Shown here: one piece after another, positions 38,462 to 49,590 of the stretch
Numbering within the stretch: position 1 is the stretch's first letter
How the letters are laid out: every line of letters begins with the position of its first letter
Source: Polytrichum commune
Taxonomy: Eukaryota; Streptophyta; Polytrichopsida; Polytrichales; Polytrichaceae
DNA length: 64,000 nucleotides
Direction of reading: 5' to 3'
Assembly (NCBI GenBank): GCA_950295325.1
Contig: OX485809.1
Location: 15,810,001 to 15,874,000, forward strand
Notes under the pieces: generated by a model
What the model was told of the DNA's origin: nothing
Database searches by the model: none
Seen by the model: only the letters and a program-made list of their open reading frames with translations
Position numbers and translations under genes: made by a program

Positions 38462-39331
38462 TCAAAAGTCATTGTTCCAGCCTTGTTCTAGGACGAGATT
38501 TTTGTGACACACACACTTGCACCGCCGAACTTTCTCACAATGCGCTTCGTGCAGGTGACAGAGACACTTACATTGCTGTTGTCTGTGAGCGATGCAGGGA
38601 CACAGAAGTGCATCATGGCAGTGACAACCACAAGGGCCCTGGCTAGCGCCGCAGGAGTAGTGACTACAATTACAAGGTCGCTGTTTATGGCAGTGGCACT
38701 CACAGAATCCGTCTGTATGGCACGAACAGATGCACGGGTCTTGACGAGCAGAGGATCTGTAATGCAATTTAGGCTTTGACTGCTTCCCACCACCAGGTGC
38801 GGCATAGCTTGGACTCAGAGACGCCCATCTTGATTCCAGGTACTCCAGCTTCGTAACATACTCATGGTCTTGTTCTGGTCCTGGGCCGTAGTAGAAAAGT
38901 GGCCAGAACACGTTGAGTTGCGTCACCTCCCGGTCCTGGTACACGAGTAACCTGGATCCATTCCGTCCCTCCACCGAGTAGATGCTGTCAAATTGGTGGG
39001 TTATGGCGCCGTAGATATGCTCCATCCTCGAAGCCCACGGCCGGATCAAGTTGGGTCTCGTATGGAAGATCTGACCATACTCGTGGAGCACTCTCTTCGA
39101 AAGAGGAGGCAACCAGGTGCATATGTAAGATGGTGCCCGCACAAGCTGGAGCTCTGCTCTCCACCTTGGGCATTTGAAATCCTGCAAACGAGCCCTCTCC
39201 AAAGTGTCCCAAGTTTTTTTGCACGCCGTTTGCTTGGTGTTGTAATTCAGCATCTGGCATAGATTTAAATGTGAGCAGCCTTGCTCTCCTTTCATTTTCG
39301 TATAGCTTCGTGGTGCGCATTGGACTCGCAA
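38462..39331 (-). CDS. Unknown protein with CxCxCH decapeptide repeats, 289-codon ORF
   Basis: I do not recognise this protein. The C-terminal 90 residues contain about 21 Cys and many His arranged in units of ten: CICSCHTDGF, CECHCHKQRP, CNCSHYSCG (interrupted), CGCHCHDALL, CPCIAHRQQQ, CKCLCH (longer spacer) and CKCVCHKN at the end. This should bind several metal ions, as a zinc-finger-like or metallothionein-like array; that is inference. The N-terminal 190 residues include RLLVYQDREVTQLNVFWPLF and HEYVTKLEYLESRWASLSP, look globular, and match nothing that I know. No signal peptide or membrane segment is visible. The true start may lie in an upstream exon; the ATG at 39331 is only the first in the ORF. 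The gene is convergent with PDK1. A chance frame is possible, but the regular CxCxCH spacing argues against it. Confidence 0.5.
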   Translation of the reverse strand: MRVQCAPRSYTKMKGEQGCSHLNLCQMLNYNTKQTACKKTWDTLERARLQDFKCPRWRAELQLVRAPSYICTWLPPLSKRVLHEYGQIFHTRPNLIRPWASRMEHIYGAITHQFDSIYSVEGRNGSRLLVYQDREVTQLNVFWPLFYYGPGPEQDHEYVTKLEYLESRWASLSPSYAAPGGGKQSKPKLHYRSSARQDPCICSCHTDGFCECHCHKQRPCNCSHYSCGASQGPCGCHCHDALLCPCIAHRQQQCKCLCHLHEAHCEKVRRCKCVCHKNLVLEQGWNNDF

Positions 39332-39639
39332 TGATCACATGCCCTCCTCCCTTCATCGCCAGAACTTGTCAGATCATCTTTGTTTTAGTATTGTAGGATC
39401 GAAGTCTACCCATCGGCAACTCAAAAATATGTTCTTAGCAACCTTCCCTTTCATTTTTGGAAATCGGTGCACCGGTCTTCATCTCATGTGAATCCGTCAT
39501 GCGTTCACAGTCGTCGATTCAATTGACTTGTAATTCTACCGCATGCAAAAGAAGGTCCTGCAGAATGTGAGGGGAATGCTTCCTCAATGGTATCCTTTGA
39601 AAAGAGGAGTGCAATTTTTATTCAACTGAAACGACAAAG

Positions 39640-40430
39640 AAGGTGCGAGAGTTTACTTTTGCACGGGATACGAGAGTCAAGGTTCGGACAGATACAAGAC
39701 TTGATGAAGCTAAACTTTTTCGTGATACTAACTGCCCATGAATCTCCTCAACGTTCCATGCCACAACAGTTTGAGAGGCCTGCTGTAGAATAAAAAACCT
39801 CAATGCCTTATAGAATCTTATGGCCACACCATCCTTGGCTGCTAATTCCACAAACTCACGGCTGCACTCTCAACCGGTGACCGCCGCATCGTGGAAGAGA
39901 CAGCTACCTAGCAATTTCAGCTCATGCCATGCTGTGCTTCCAAAGTCCTTTTCCTCATCATCACCTTCCACCTCGTTTCAATGTCACCTGAGGATGCTTC
40001 AATCATGTGTGAAGGCAGATGGCAATGCTCGCGAACAAGGTGTAAGAATTCACCAATGCACGGGATACGAAAGAGGCCAGGTTCGAAAAGACACCAGACG
40101 CGATGAAGCAAGTGTTTCGTGATGCTAACTGGCCGACATTCTCTTCAACGTTCCATGTCGCAACAGTTTGAGAGGCCTGCTGCCGCCTAACGACCTTGGA
40201 TGCCTTATTGCCCGCCCTCCTTGACTGCTAGTTCCACAAAACTCACGGCTGCGCTCTCAACCGATGACCGCTGCAACGTAGAAGAGATAGCTGGTCGATT
40301 TCAGCCCATGCCATGCCCTTCCACCCCATGGACTCATCTGATGATAGTGCTTCAATTGTGTGTAAACCAGATGGCAACGCAGGGCGGCACTCGTGAGGTG
40401 CCAAGCGGAAGACAGATGGAGACGAGAAGG
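39640..40430 (+). repeat. Tandem duplication of a ~398-bp unit
   Basis: CACGGGATACGA occurs at 39662 and 40059, and CAACGTTCCATG..(C/T)..CAACAGTTTGAGAGG at about 39750 and 40148. The intervening sequence keeps the same order: CACGGCTGC.CTCTCAACC, ATTTCAGC.CATGCCATG, then a CAGATGGCAA block. Identity is about 75-80 percent. On the minus strand the first copy has a frame with ELAAKDGVAIRFYKALRFF that is broken in the second. It may be a degraded gene fragment lying just upstream of the Cys-rich ORF. Confidence 0.85.
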
Positions 40431-41794
40431 GAAGTTGGGTTGCCAAACGGCAGTGGCAGTTTTCACGTGAAGTCCGAACAAAGAGGAGGTGCGTGGCATC
40501 CTTTCCTCTGGATGTGAACTAACATCCCATGAATGAAGACTTCCTTACGCACTGAACCTAAGAAAATTGGATGTTATATGGATACGAGGGCAGAAAAACC
40601 TTATGGCAGGACACCGGTGTCTCATAATACTCCGGTTCTCACGTAAAGTCCGTGTCGACGTAAAAAATGGTCAGTTGAAGGCGATTGAAGCAACGTTCAA
40701 ATTGTCTTGGCGTCTTGTACAAGCTCTGATGTTCGAAGTTGATTTTTGTTAATTTTCAACCACTTACAACCACAAAACCGATCACCAAGGAGGCTCTGGT
40801 TTATTCGGGACACCTGTGTCCCGCCATAAGGTTCCGTTGTTGAATATGACAATGTTATTTGCATGAAACACATTTTCATTGATTCGGTCTTGGCCCCTTG
40901 GCACGCTCTGCATGTGGAGTTAGTTAACATGCTAGACCATGGCCATTTTTGCACCGTCCATCCAACAAGTCATTGTCGAGCACATGCCGTCCTACTAATG
41001 TTGCAAGCGAACTATGTCAATGTCCATGTGGCATTGCCGTTCCAACTTTCTAAAATGTATAATAGACTAGTTTGGGTCCATGCTGTCCTAGGCCATTGCA
41101 CCCGTGCATATGAACTAATATCCATGGCCACCCTTGCACTGTCCACTCAACGTGCCCTGTCAATGGTTGACCTTGTAACTTTGGAACGGTGATTGCTTCA
41201 AGGCCCATGCACCCTCACCGTTCCAAAGTATATAATAGATGGATTGCATCTACACTGTGAATAAGATATTGCATACGAGCATACCTATGATGATATATAT
41301 ATGCTAGGTGTTAGGTGTATATATGCTGATGATGGGTTCCCTTTTCGTGGATTTGACATTGGAATCAGCTTCACAATCCCAATATTAGTCCAGTGAGATG
41401 AAATCACCATAAAACCTATTCAAGGGGTGGTATTTAACACGAATGGATGAGAGGAACACTTGTAATCAACAAACAATTTCCTCCCACTTCCATGTGCTTG
41501 AGAAATAATTATATGAGGTCAGTTGTCCTGATACGGATGAACCTGCTCTTAAAAAAAAAAAAAAAAAAGTCAGTCCGCCTCAATTTTTATGTAGAGGTGG
41601 CAGGGCTACATATCTTAGCAATAACTGTTATAGATTTTGTTCTCGGTGAAGTTGCGAAAGTGTTCAAGAGATGGAGTTGAAGGCTACTGATCATGATTTA
41701 TGATACACCTCAACCTCTAGACCCCTCTCATTGCCCTCTGCTTCTTGGATGTGAAGCATAAATTACTCGGGTTTGAAGGACATCAACAGCTATG
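40431..41794. other. Gene-free stretch with a small tandem repeat (about 40900-41240)
   Basis: Two diverged copies of a ~180-bp unit share CCATGGCCA..TTGCAC.GTCCA and GT.TATAATAGA. A run of 18 A lies near 41551. No supported coding region. Confidence 0.5.
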
Positions 41795-41796
41795 TA

Positions 41797-42519
41797 AGGT
41801 AGAGGGTGCTAAAATCAACACTTTAAGGTATTGCACGTACATATGGCTATGTTGTTGATATAAAAAATATGTATTCATATTAGCCTTTGGGCTAAACATA
41901 GGTATCAAGAAAGAAAACATAGTTTTAGTCTCAATTGAATATTTGATGAATATTCACAATCAAAACTACTAGCTTCCTTAAACCATTTCATAGGCCCCGT
42001 GTATTGCAACCTTGCATATGATGAGGACCCCCACCTTCATTGCCTACAACTAACACAACATAGTTGGGTACTAGACCCAAACTACATCAAAGCCCAAGTA
42101 GTAATGGTACGCAAAGCCACACAACTACCTTCATGATCCCTCCTGGTTCGCTTGCAAAACCATCAATCACCTTGCATCCCGGGAACCAACCCCCTTGCAT
42201 CCCAGGAGATGACCCTTTTGTGCTTTGTGGACCTACCTTCTTGGCGTTGTGAATAGAATGGCTAGAATAGGCATTGACAAGCCACCCTAATTCCACCTTG
42301 AACCAACCCGAGATATAGTGGAGCCCGTTACCCACCGTACATGAAGGTCCTAGAGGCCGTTATGAGGTGGCACCACTAATGGCACCTAAAACCGTCACCC
42401 CATGGGCCCTGACACTCCTACACTGCCGGGTATGCTTCAAGGGAGTAGAGTGTTGGTGATTAGGAGGCATTTATAGGTGTTGGTTTTGGATGGGGTGTTG
42501 ATTTTAGCACCCTCTACCT
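41797..42519. mobile_element. Non-autonomous TIR element, 723 bp, with TA target duplication
   Basis: A 25-base terminal inverted repeat, beginning AGGTAGAGGGTGCTAAAA, is perfect at both ends (41797-41821 and 42495-42519). TA dinucleotides flank it (41795-41796 and 42520-42521). A related pair of ends occurs at 47749-48020. The interior is richer in GC than its surroundings and holds no transposase. The right end is 37 bases from the next element. Confidence 0.85.
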
Positions 42520-42521
42520 TA

Positions 42522-42556
42522 AGCAAGTGAAAACATCATCATCATCATCATCATCA
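42522..42556 (+). repeat. (ATC)n microsatellite between two TIR elements
   Basis: About six to seven ATC/CAT units fill most of the gap between the elements ending at 42519 and starting at 42557. Confidence 0.9.
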
Positions 42557-42900
42557 CTACACTAAATAGGTAGATTAGTGTTAGATGAAGATTAGTGTTA
42601 GATGCAATAGTTACCTAAAACACTAATTTTCAACTGATATTATAATTAGTGTTTGAATAGGGTTTGAACAAATTATACCTTTTACGAGGTTCTCATATTC
42701 TTCTTCCTTCAATTCTTCATTCCAAGATTTACAAAATATCATCTAACACTAAATGCGCTCAAGTAAATATTTAAAGTTACTACTTGGTACAAATAGTGTT
42801 AGAGTTGACATTTAGTGTTCTAACACTATAGAGACAATTTACATTTAGCGTTTTCGTCGACTATTAGTGTTTCCAACACTAATCTACCTATTTAGTGTAG
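42557..42900. mobile_element. MITE, 344 bp, perfect 26-bp TIRs and subterminal TTAGTGTT motifs
   Basis: The left end (42557-42582) starts CTACACTAAATAGGTAGA and the right end (42875-42900) is its exact inverse. TCA flanks both sides (42554-42556 and 42901-42903), a 3-base target duplication, although the left one sits in an (ATC)n run and so is weak evidence. The octamer TTAGTGTT or its complement AACACTAA recurs about ten times inside, in both orientations, as in the subterminal transposase-binding arrays of CACTA elements. There is no coding region. Superfamily assignment is tentative. Confidence 0.88.
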
Positions 42901-42903
42901 TCA

Positions 42904-43761
42904 CTAAACATCCTCAATATGTGACCTTGACTTGCCAAACACTTGGAATGTCCCCTGCACGCAAAAATTCAAGGGTGACAACACACACCTGCTGAAGGCC
43001 CCTCAACTTACTGCACGAGCTTCTCAAGTTGTATGTAGTTGGTGTTACATTTTTTATTCTGGAGGTCGGAGGCGGCATTATAAAAACACATGTTAATTCA
43101 AAGTCATCGAAGACATCAATCTGTGAGGTCCTTTATGACAAATCACTGTCGAAAACATTCCCCTTTTCCAAGATGAGTTCTTTGAGCTCTTCCTCCACCC
43201 AAGTATTGATCCAAGACTGCGCCTGGATCGTCCCCGATGCAAAATTTGTCTTGTTCGACACCGTCATCATCAACGCCACCGTCGTCATTCTCCATCCAGG
43301 GTTCAAGCACTGCCATTGAGTTTGAATGTACTAATGCTATATGGCAATATGGAACAATTGGCAAAGTTGCGCGTGTCTATACTCACCCTAATTGTAGTAG
43401 TGAATTTATGATTCAAAACATTACAAAACACCTCAAAATTTGCCAAGTAAATGAAAATGCATTTAAAATGCATATTTTAAAATGAATCAAAAATAGATGC
43501 ACCCTTACATATAGTTTTTGCAAATCATAAACAAATCATCTCAAACAAAAACATTTGGGATGAAATACAGGTGGATGGGTTTCAGCCACTTCTGTACAAA
43601 TGAGTGGATGTAGTGTTCCTCCATTGTGTGCATGAATTTGAACAGTAGGAGAGGGAGGGGGGGAGGGAGTTTCAATTGATAGGTAAGAGTCCACCCTTGT
43701 CCAAATGCTTAGACCACCCGTTTCTTCCAGTCCTTTGACTGCAACCAACATTCTCTACACA
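42904..43761. other. Downstream of the threonine aldolase gene
   Basis: No supported gene. This should contain the 3' UTR of the minus-strand aldolase. Short frames (96 codons or fewer) lack domains. Confidence 0.4.
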
Positions 43762-46700
43762 TCAGGCTTTTGCCTTTTGACAGTTCCAAAATAGACCATC
43801 ATCACCTACGTTAATTTCCAAAAGACTGGTGGATTTTTGGTTTTGCAGGATTGAATGCAGAGAAAAAGAAAAAGAATCAAGGGAGCAAAGTTTGGCTCTT
43901 GCCTGGAAGAAAGCCAGCGCATAGTGCACATCATCCTCGGTGATTTGATAGTGAGTAACCACTCTGAATCTGGCCACCCCAACACGAGTAAGGTCAGTGG
44001 AGCCTAAAGTGGACATGTTTTCTTGGTGTCCATTCTTAGATCCACACAATCATAGGTGTCTGCTTTTGATATATGGCCGAATTAGGCCAGCTTACCTTGG
44101 ATCAATGATTTGTGGTTTTGCTCAGCACTAAGTTACATCATGGATCACATGAGAAAGGATACAACGAGGTACTTAGCCGGCAGAGACTGCTTACTTGTTG
44201 CTCCTACCAAGGGCCATTGCAAGAACACCGTATTTTTTCCACTCCTGGCAGAATTCCTCCGCACTTAGCGGGAACTCTGCTGTGACTTGCACGATAACCT
44301 GCCATGTTGCCATCATCATCTTTAATTTGACCTCCATAGAGCATGTTCACCACAGCCTCATTGGTGTTAGATTTGAAAAACTACCAAATGGTCATACTAT
44401 TATTGTGTGTGCTTGACACCTAGTGTGGTGGGTGCTCTTTAATTCTATCCAACCACCTACCCATCACATTGACAAGTTGCACTAATCTTCAGATTGACGT
44501 CCTACTCTTGTGAACGACTTTGGAGTGACATGTCTCCTCCTTGCATATGCTGATATACATTTCAAGACAGGGGTTCCGTGTCTCTATATATTCACATCTT
44601 TTGTCCCCACCTGCTGTTCAATCACAGCTTCTTCCTCTGTATTATTGAGACAATGAGAATTACAGAAACGCCTGAGCAATAGCTGCATCATTTGACCCCT
44701 GGAATGGTAGGTTTCAGAATGGCCCTTACCATATTTGTATCCACATTTGCCACATCTACACTGAGTCCTTCAATTGCATTCAATCCCTCTGCATACACAC
44801 CCACACATGTCTGTATAAATTTCCTGCAGCAATGGAACTGAAGCTGTCGGTGTAACATATAGGCAAGGTTCGCCAAACTTCATGTGTATTATCTGCTGTT
44901 TCATAAGAATACTTTTCCGCAGTCCACACCCACTGGGCCATAACATTACTGAGCCCATAAAACATGTTCTCTTTCTAATCCTAGTAAACTGCACTCTCAT
45001 ACCTCTCATGTCTGCTTCAAATTGATGCAATGTATCCTCCACTTTAACTCTAAAGAACCAAAGCACAGCGAGCTGGGATGAATCCCAGGGAAAGTGAACA
45101 GACTCTCCCACTTAACAATGTACGAACTATATAGATGCAGATTTTCTACAAGCCTGGCCAAGTCTTAATAAGGTAATTTTAATTTTTTTAGATGTGCATC
45201 ATCTTTTGTAAAGGAGAAAATCAAAATATACTCGTATGTGTCATTGAAGATCAAGTACAAGTATATGTTTGCCTTCAAGGGCACCCACGCTGTAGATATG
45301 AACCCAAATCTTCTCTAATGTTACAGACTTTAACAGATTTGGAAAAGTGCACTTGAAGAATGAGTTAATTTTGATAGAAGTCTCTTTTGACACAATTAGC
45401 TAAAAATGGAAGTATGTAGCTCAAATACACGTTTGTGTGCATGGAGAGGGCCTCTCGGACACTTCGAGGTTAAATTATCCCTTGGAGGTTACCTGCAAGC
45501 AGGCGTGCATTGCAGTGATCATCTTTGAGACGAGCAACCATGTCACGCAATGCAATCAGCCCACAAGCACCTAGAACACCAACCTGACGCATTCCTCCTC
45601 CAAGAGCTTTTCTAAGTCTCCTTGCCTGTGATCATCTCAACAGATCCCAACAATACCCAACAGATCAGTGATGGCCAGGCTTGCCATATTGCTTGTGAAA
45701 TGTTTCATAGGAAGGTGAAATGAGCTGTACCAAAAGTTTGTCATCAAATTTGTCTTGCGATTGTAGGCTCCAGTGTCCCAGGAGATGTTTGGGTATAATT
45801 AATCGATATCCTAGCGTTTCCAGGTCCAACCGGTAATATGTGAACATCTTTCGGTTTTTCTTTACTTAAATGGGGTATATTCTATAAATTCCTCAAAAAT
45901 AATTGGTAATATTCCTGAAGTTTTGAACTTCAAGCAGTCATTTCTCAAATTCAACCGGTTCATCTGTAACTAGCAGCCAGTTCTCCCCATTCATTGATAG
46001 ACTCTCAGATGACTTACATAGTGTACATACAATGTAAGCTTGAACTGCACCACTTGAAAACATCATGTAATCAGCTGGCTTCTGATGTATACCTTCATGA
46101 TAAATATACTGGGGCCGACCAAGACTGTGCCAGCAGGTGTTCCCAAGCCCTTTGATAGACAGACCTGTATTCTTACGTCGTTAGTCCATGCCACTTGGTA
46201 ACTGCAAAACCTTGATTAGAACTGAAAAACCTTCTGGTACAGGACTACAACCAGGCACCATAAGTGATACGAAAGTTATCTCATGATTCAATGATGCAAT
46301 ATATATGGTGTGACAACAATGAATTCCAACAGTGGTCAATCAAGCATTAGATATGTAAGAGGGTATACCGAAGCGATGTTGAGAATCACCCTAAGTGTTC
46401 TTCACCATGGAATAGAATCCAATTTAAAGAAATCATGAAGACCCTCATAGAAACTTCAACAAGGCCCCAATAAGCCCTTTGTAATTCTTTATTGCAAGCT
46501 GAATATACAGAGGTCTTAACATTCACCATGAAAAGTCTCAGCAATCCATCTCCATGTAAATCTATCGGACTAGGTGATACTTTTTGGCAGGTTACAAATA
46601 GCATTGGCTTTTCAAGTTTAGAATGCTTACAGAGACAGTATCTGCGGCTCGTGCTAACCTCTCAGGGGTAACTCCTAAGGCCTGAAGTTAGCCAGACGTT

Positions 46701-48420
46701 AGAAAGAGATGAATCCACCCTCACGTAAGTCCCTCAACATGCAGAAAACAAGAATTGGAGTGCAATGAGCTTCAATTACCATGATCGAAAATTCAAAAAT
46801 AATTTCTTCTTCAAAGGAGCTTCTTAGAGCTTTACAAAACAAACTTTTCATCTGCTTGAAATGCAGTGCTTGTACTACATCTTCTAATTACATCAACAAG
46901 GAAATCATCATTTGCAGACTCCTCAGTAGTCGCCTAAGGTGACCGTTAATTTGAGTACAATATGGCAGCTCAACTTATTGCAAAAGCACATATCAGACAA
47001 GAAACGAGGATACAGATCTTTAGTCTTACAATAGATGCATTGAAGATACGGGCACCATCAATGTGCAATTGCAGACCATATGTCTTAGCGAGCTCTCCAA
47101 TTCTGTCTGTGTACTCAGCTGAAATACATTTACCTCCGCACCTGCATCCCCACTCACTTTTACAGATATTGAAATCGAAGGGACGAACTAATCGATGTCC
47201 ACAAATCAAAACAACGTTGATGGACAACATAGGGTTGATTTTGCTATGTTCTATTATTGAACAGAGCAGATTAAGAGAATTTCTCTTAACATTTGCATGC
47301 GTTTGAAGAATTTCTCATGTATACATGTCCAGGCTTTTAAGGGAGTGAGGGAAGGCGGTGCACCTTGCTTGACTGTTCTCGATACAGATAAGCCGGGTGG
47401 TGGGGTAATGAACGTCATTCAAAGGCCTAATGGCAGCCTCCACCATCGCCAGGTCCATGGTGCCATCTAATTTGTTCGGAACTGTTCGTGGATGCACACC
47501 GCCGAGAGTTGAAATCCCACCCTGCTCGTACACTGTAATGTGGCTGTCGGCTCCGAGAATGACTTCACTTCCTCGCACCTGCACCCACATTTGTATGTTT
47601 GTAAAAATATTTACAACTTACCAGATGCCACAAGATACACTGAACGTGCATCGCTGAGCCCTACAGAAGGTCTATCTATGAAGCTATATTTTCAGATATA
47701 TTTCATTCCTCACAATTTGGTCCGCCTTAGTTGACAAGCTTGCCAATAAGGTAGACGGTGCTAAAACCAACACCCTCAAGTCTTGCACAATAAGTACAAT
47801 TTATTTTGAGAATGCCCACCATCTTAATATTAGGCTCTCGTAATCCTTTTGAGTCTGCTACCAATGATAAAACTTTGGAACTCTGATAAGGTTTGCATAC
47901 GAAATTCAAAGAAGACATACTTTCCCCTCCCCATTGCTAATAAAGAACTGTTTGAGAGTTTAACAATATAATAATATCTATACTCAGCGCTTTAAGTGGC
48001 GGTTTTAGCACCATCTGCCTCATAGGTTAGCATATAAAGAAGAGATTGAACGCTCTCGACGTTGAGGGAGGAGTAAACCTCGCAGTGCGCGAGAACGGCA
48101 ATGAGGTTCCCCATAGTTCCTGATGGAACAAACAACCCCTCCTCCTTTCCAAAAATTTGTGCCATCTGTTTCTGTAATTCGAATACTGTTGGATCGACGC
48201 CAAGGATGTCATCGTCGACCTCCGCGCTCGCCATGGCTTCACGCATGGCAGCTGTAGGCTTGGTCACTGTATCCGAACGTAAATCCACAATGCGCCAGTC
48301 CAAAGGCGAAGCTGCCATTCCCATTTCCACCGCTTCATCAGCGCCGCTGCTAATAATAGGAGGGAGTTTGGAAGCAGTATCCAAAGGCGGGTGCAAAACA
48401 CCATTTCCTATTGACCCCAT
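43762..48420 (-). CDS. THA: L-threonine aldolase (PLP enzyme), 9 exons, 438 aa
   Basis: The enzyme cleaves L-threonine or L-allo-threonine to glycine and acetaldehyde. Exons in gene order: 48420-48079, 47578-47364, 47141-47030, 46681-46631, 46164-46093, 45625-45493, 44788-44730, 44298-44208, 44003-43762; phases agree throughout. Family blocks: [88 protein letters not shown], the PLP lysine in [12 protein letters not shown] (about Lys245), [12 protein letters not shown] and [15 protein letters not shown] ~43-residue N-terminal extension precedes the usual start, and a ~45-residue tail ([10 protein letters not shown]... to KAKA) follows the usual end. The tail may mean that one more splice was missed. 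The extension is not a convincing organelle signal. Intron 1 contains a TIR element. Confidence 0.95.
45750..45970 (+). repeat. Dispersed repeat copy (family at 27480-27690 and 51340-51490), in an aldolase intron
   Basis: Blocks TCCTAGCGTTTCCAGGTCC, GGGGTATATTCTATAAATTC, TTGAACTTCAA and CAACCGGTT match the same order at 27530-27690 and, inverted, at 51340-51490. It lies in the intron between aldolase exons 5 and 6. Confidence 0.7.
47749..48020. mobile_element. TIR element, ~272 bp, in threonine aldolase intron 1
   Basis: Ends AGGTAGACGGTGCTAAAACC and, inverted, AGGCAGATGGTGCTAAAACC match at about 21 of 25 bases. They belong to the same family as 41797-42519. A TA precedes the left end; the right flank (CATA) is not an exact duplicate. 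The element fills more than half of the 500-base intron 1 without touching its splice sites (48078 and 47579). Confidence 0.8.
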
Positions 48421-49590
48421 GGTGAAGCAAACTGGATCAATTCGCTCACCAACAGTTGTTTAATTTCCTCTGTATGCGCAACACGATTTTTTTAATAATT
48501 AAAGGCTATAGGAATCTAACAAGAAAAACGTTTCCGAAATCAGGAATTATGATGGAAGAAACCTCATCAAAATACAGCAGCTCTATATTAACAGCAATCA
48601 ATTGTATATTTTTCAAACAACCCTTGATGGCATAGACTCAAGCACATGACGGGTGGTCGATCGGCATATTCGTAACAAAAATATATGTAAGAATATTCTT
48701 TCAAGAAATACCCCTCGAGCATTACTAGCATGCAACTTTCCAACTTGGACGAAGACAGTACTCACATTATTCTTTCGCAACTCTGGAGCAAGAGCGCGGG
48801 AAGAGCGCTTCTTAAAATTTAGGGTTCGACAACCAGAGAGGTGATATATATATATATATATATCCACTGGTTCCTACCAAGAGTAAGATTAGCTTCTCAT
48901 CACCTGACAACTCTTACGAAGCTTTATCAAAGAAATCAGTTTCCTATTACTTGACTGCTCCATCCCGCTACAATTTTCACTATCGCCGGTTTCATTATCC
49001 AAATGATCGAAGCTTCAACAGCGAACCTGCAAATTCGAGCGACCACATAGATACTTTGCTGGCATTTAATCTCCACAAATTATATCTTCCGCTAAAACAG
49101 GCTTCACAAAATTGCAGTCTAACAAGTCTTCCTCATCAATGCTTACATTAATCCATGTCCACTCTCACAGTGCGGTTTTTTTCTGTCCATAAACCTGCTC
49201 TAAGACTAAGCCTCTCGCCTGAATCATCTACGAGCTCTCTGCTTCCAAAACAGAGACACAACTATCTGAGAAGTAAAACGCAAATCCTAAACTTGCGACA
49301 ACATATATTACGTAATATTCGAAGAAGTGTCATGAAAACCTCAACCAACCTCTAACACCCCAAGGAGATATAAATCGGCTGACGACCTCGTGTAAATTAT
49401 AAGCAAACACGATAGCTTGACAACCGAATCGACTGCCACCAGCTTACACTTCGCAAGATAACAACGGATACCAAGGTCTTAAACAATCTCTTAGAACTCC
49501 CATTCCCTTACACATAGGTAACCAACAACCGCAAGAACTGTAAAAATCACAAGTGCCGGAGGCCTAAAAAGTGCACCACAGTATCCATGC
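48421..49590. promoter_or_regulatory. Upstream region of the threonine aldolase gene, with a (TA)n run
   Basis: The first few hundred bases should contain the aldolase promoter and 5' UTR; no core element is obvious. A (TA)n run lies at about 48843-48862. No other gene is supported. Confidence 0.35.

Noticed and set aside
48101-48463. 120-codon plus-strand frame
   Set aside because: Antisense of threonine aldolase exon 1.
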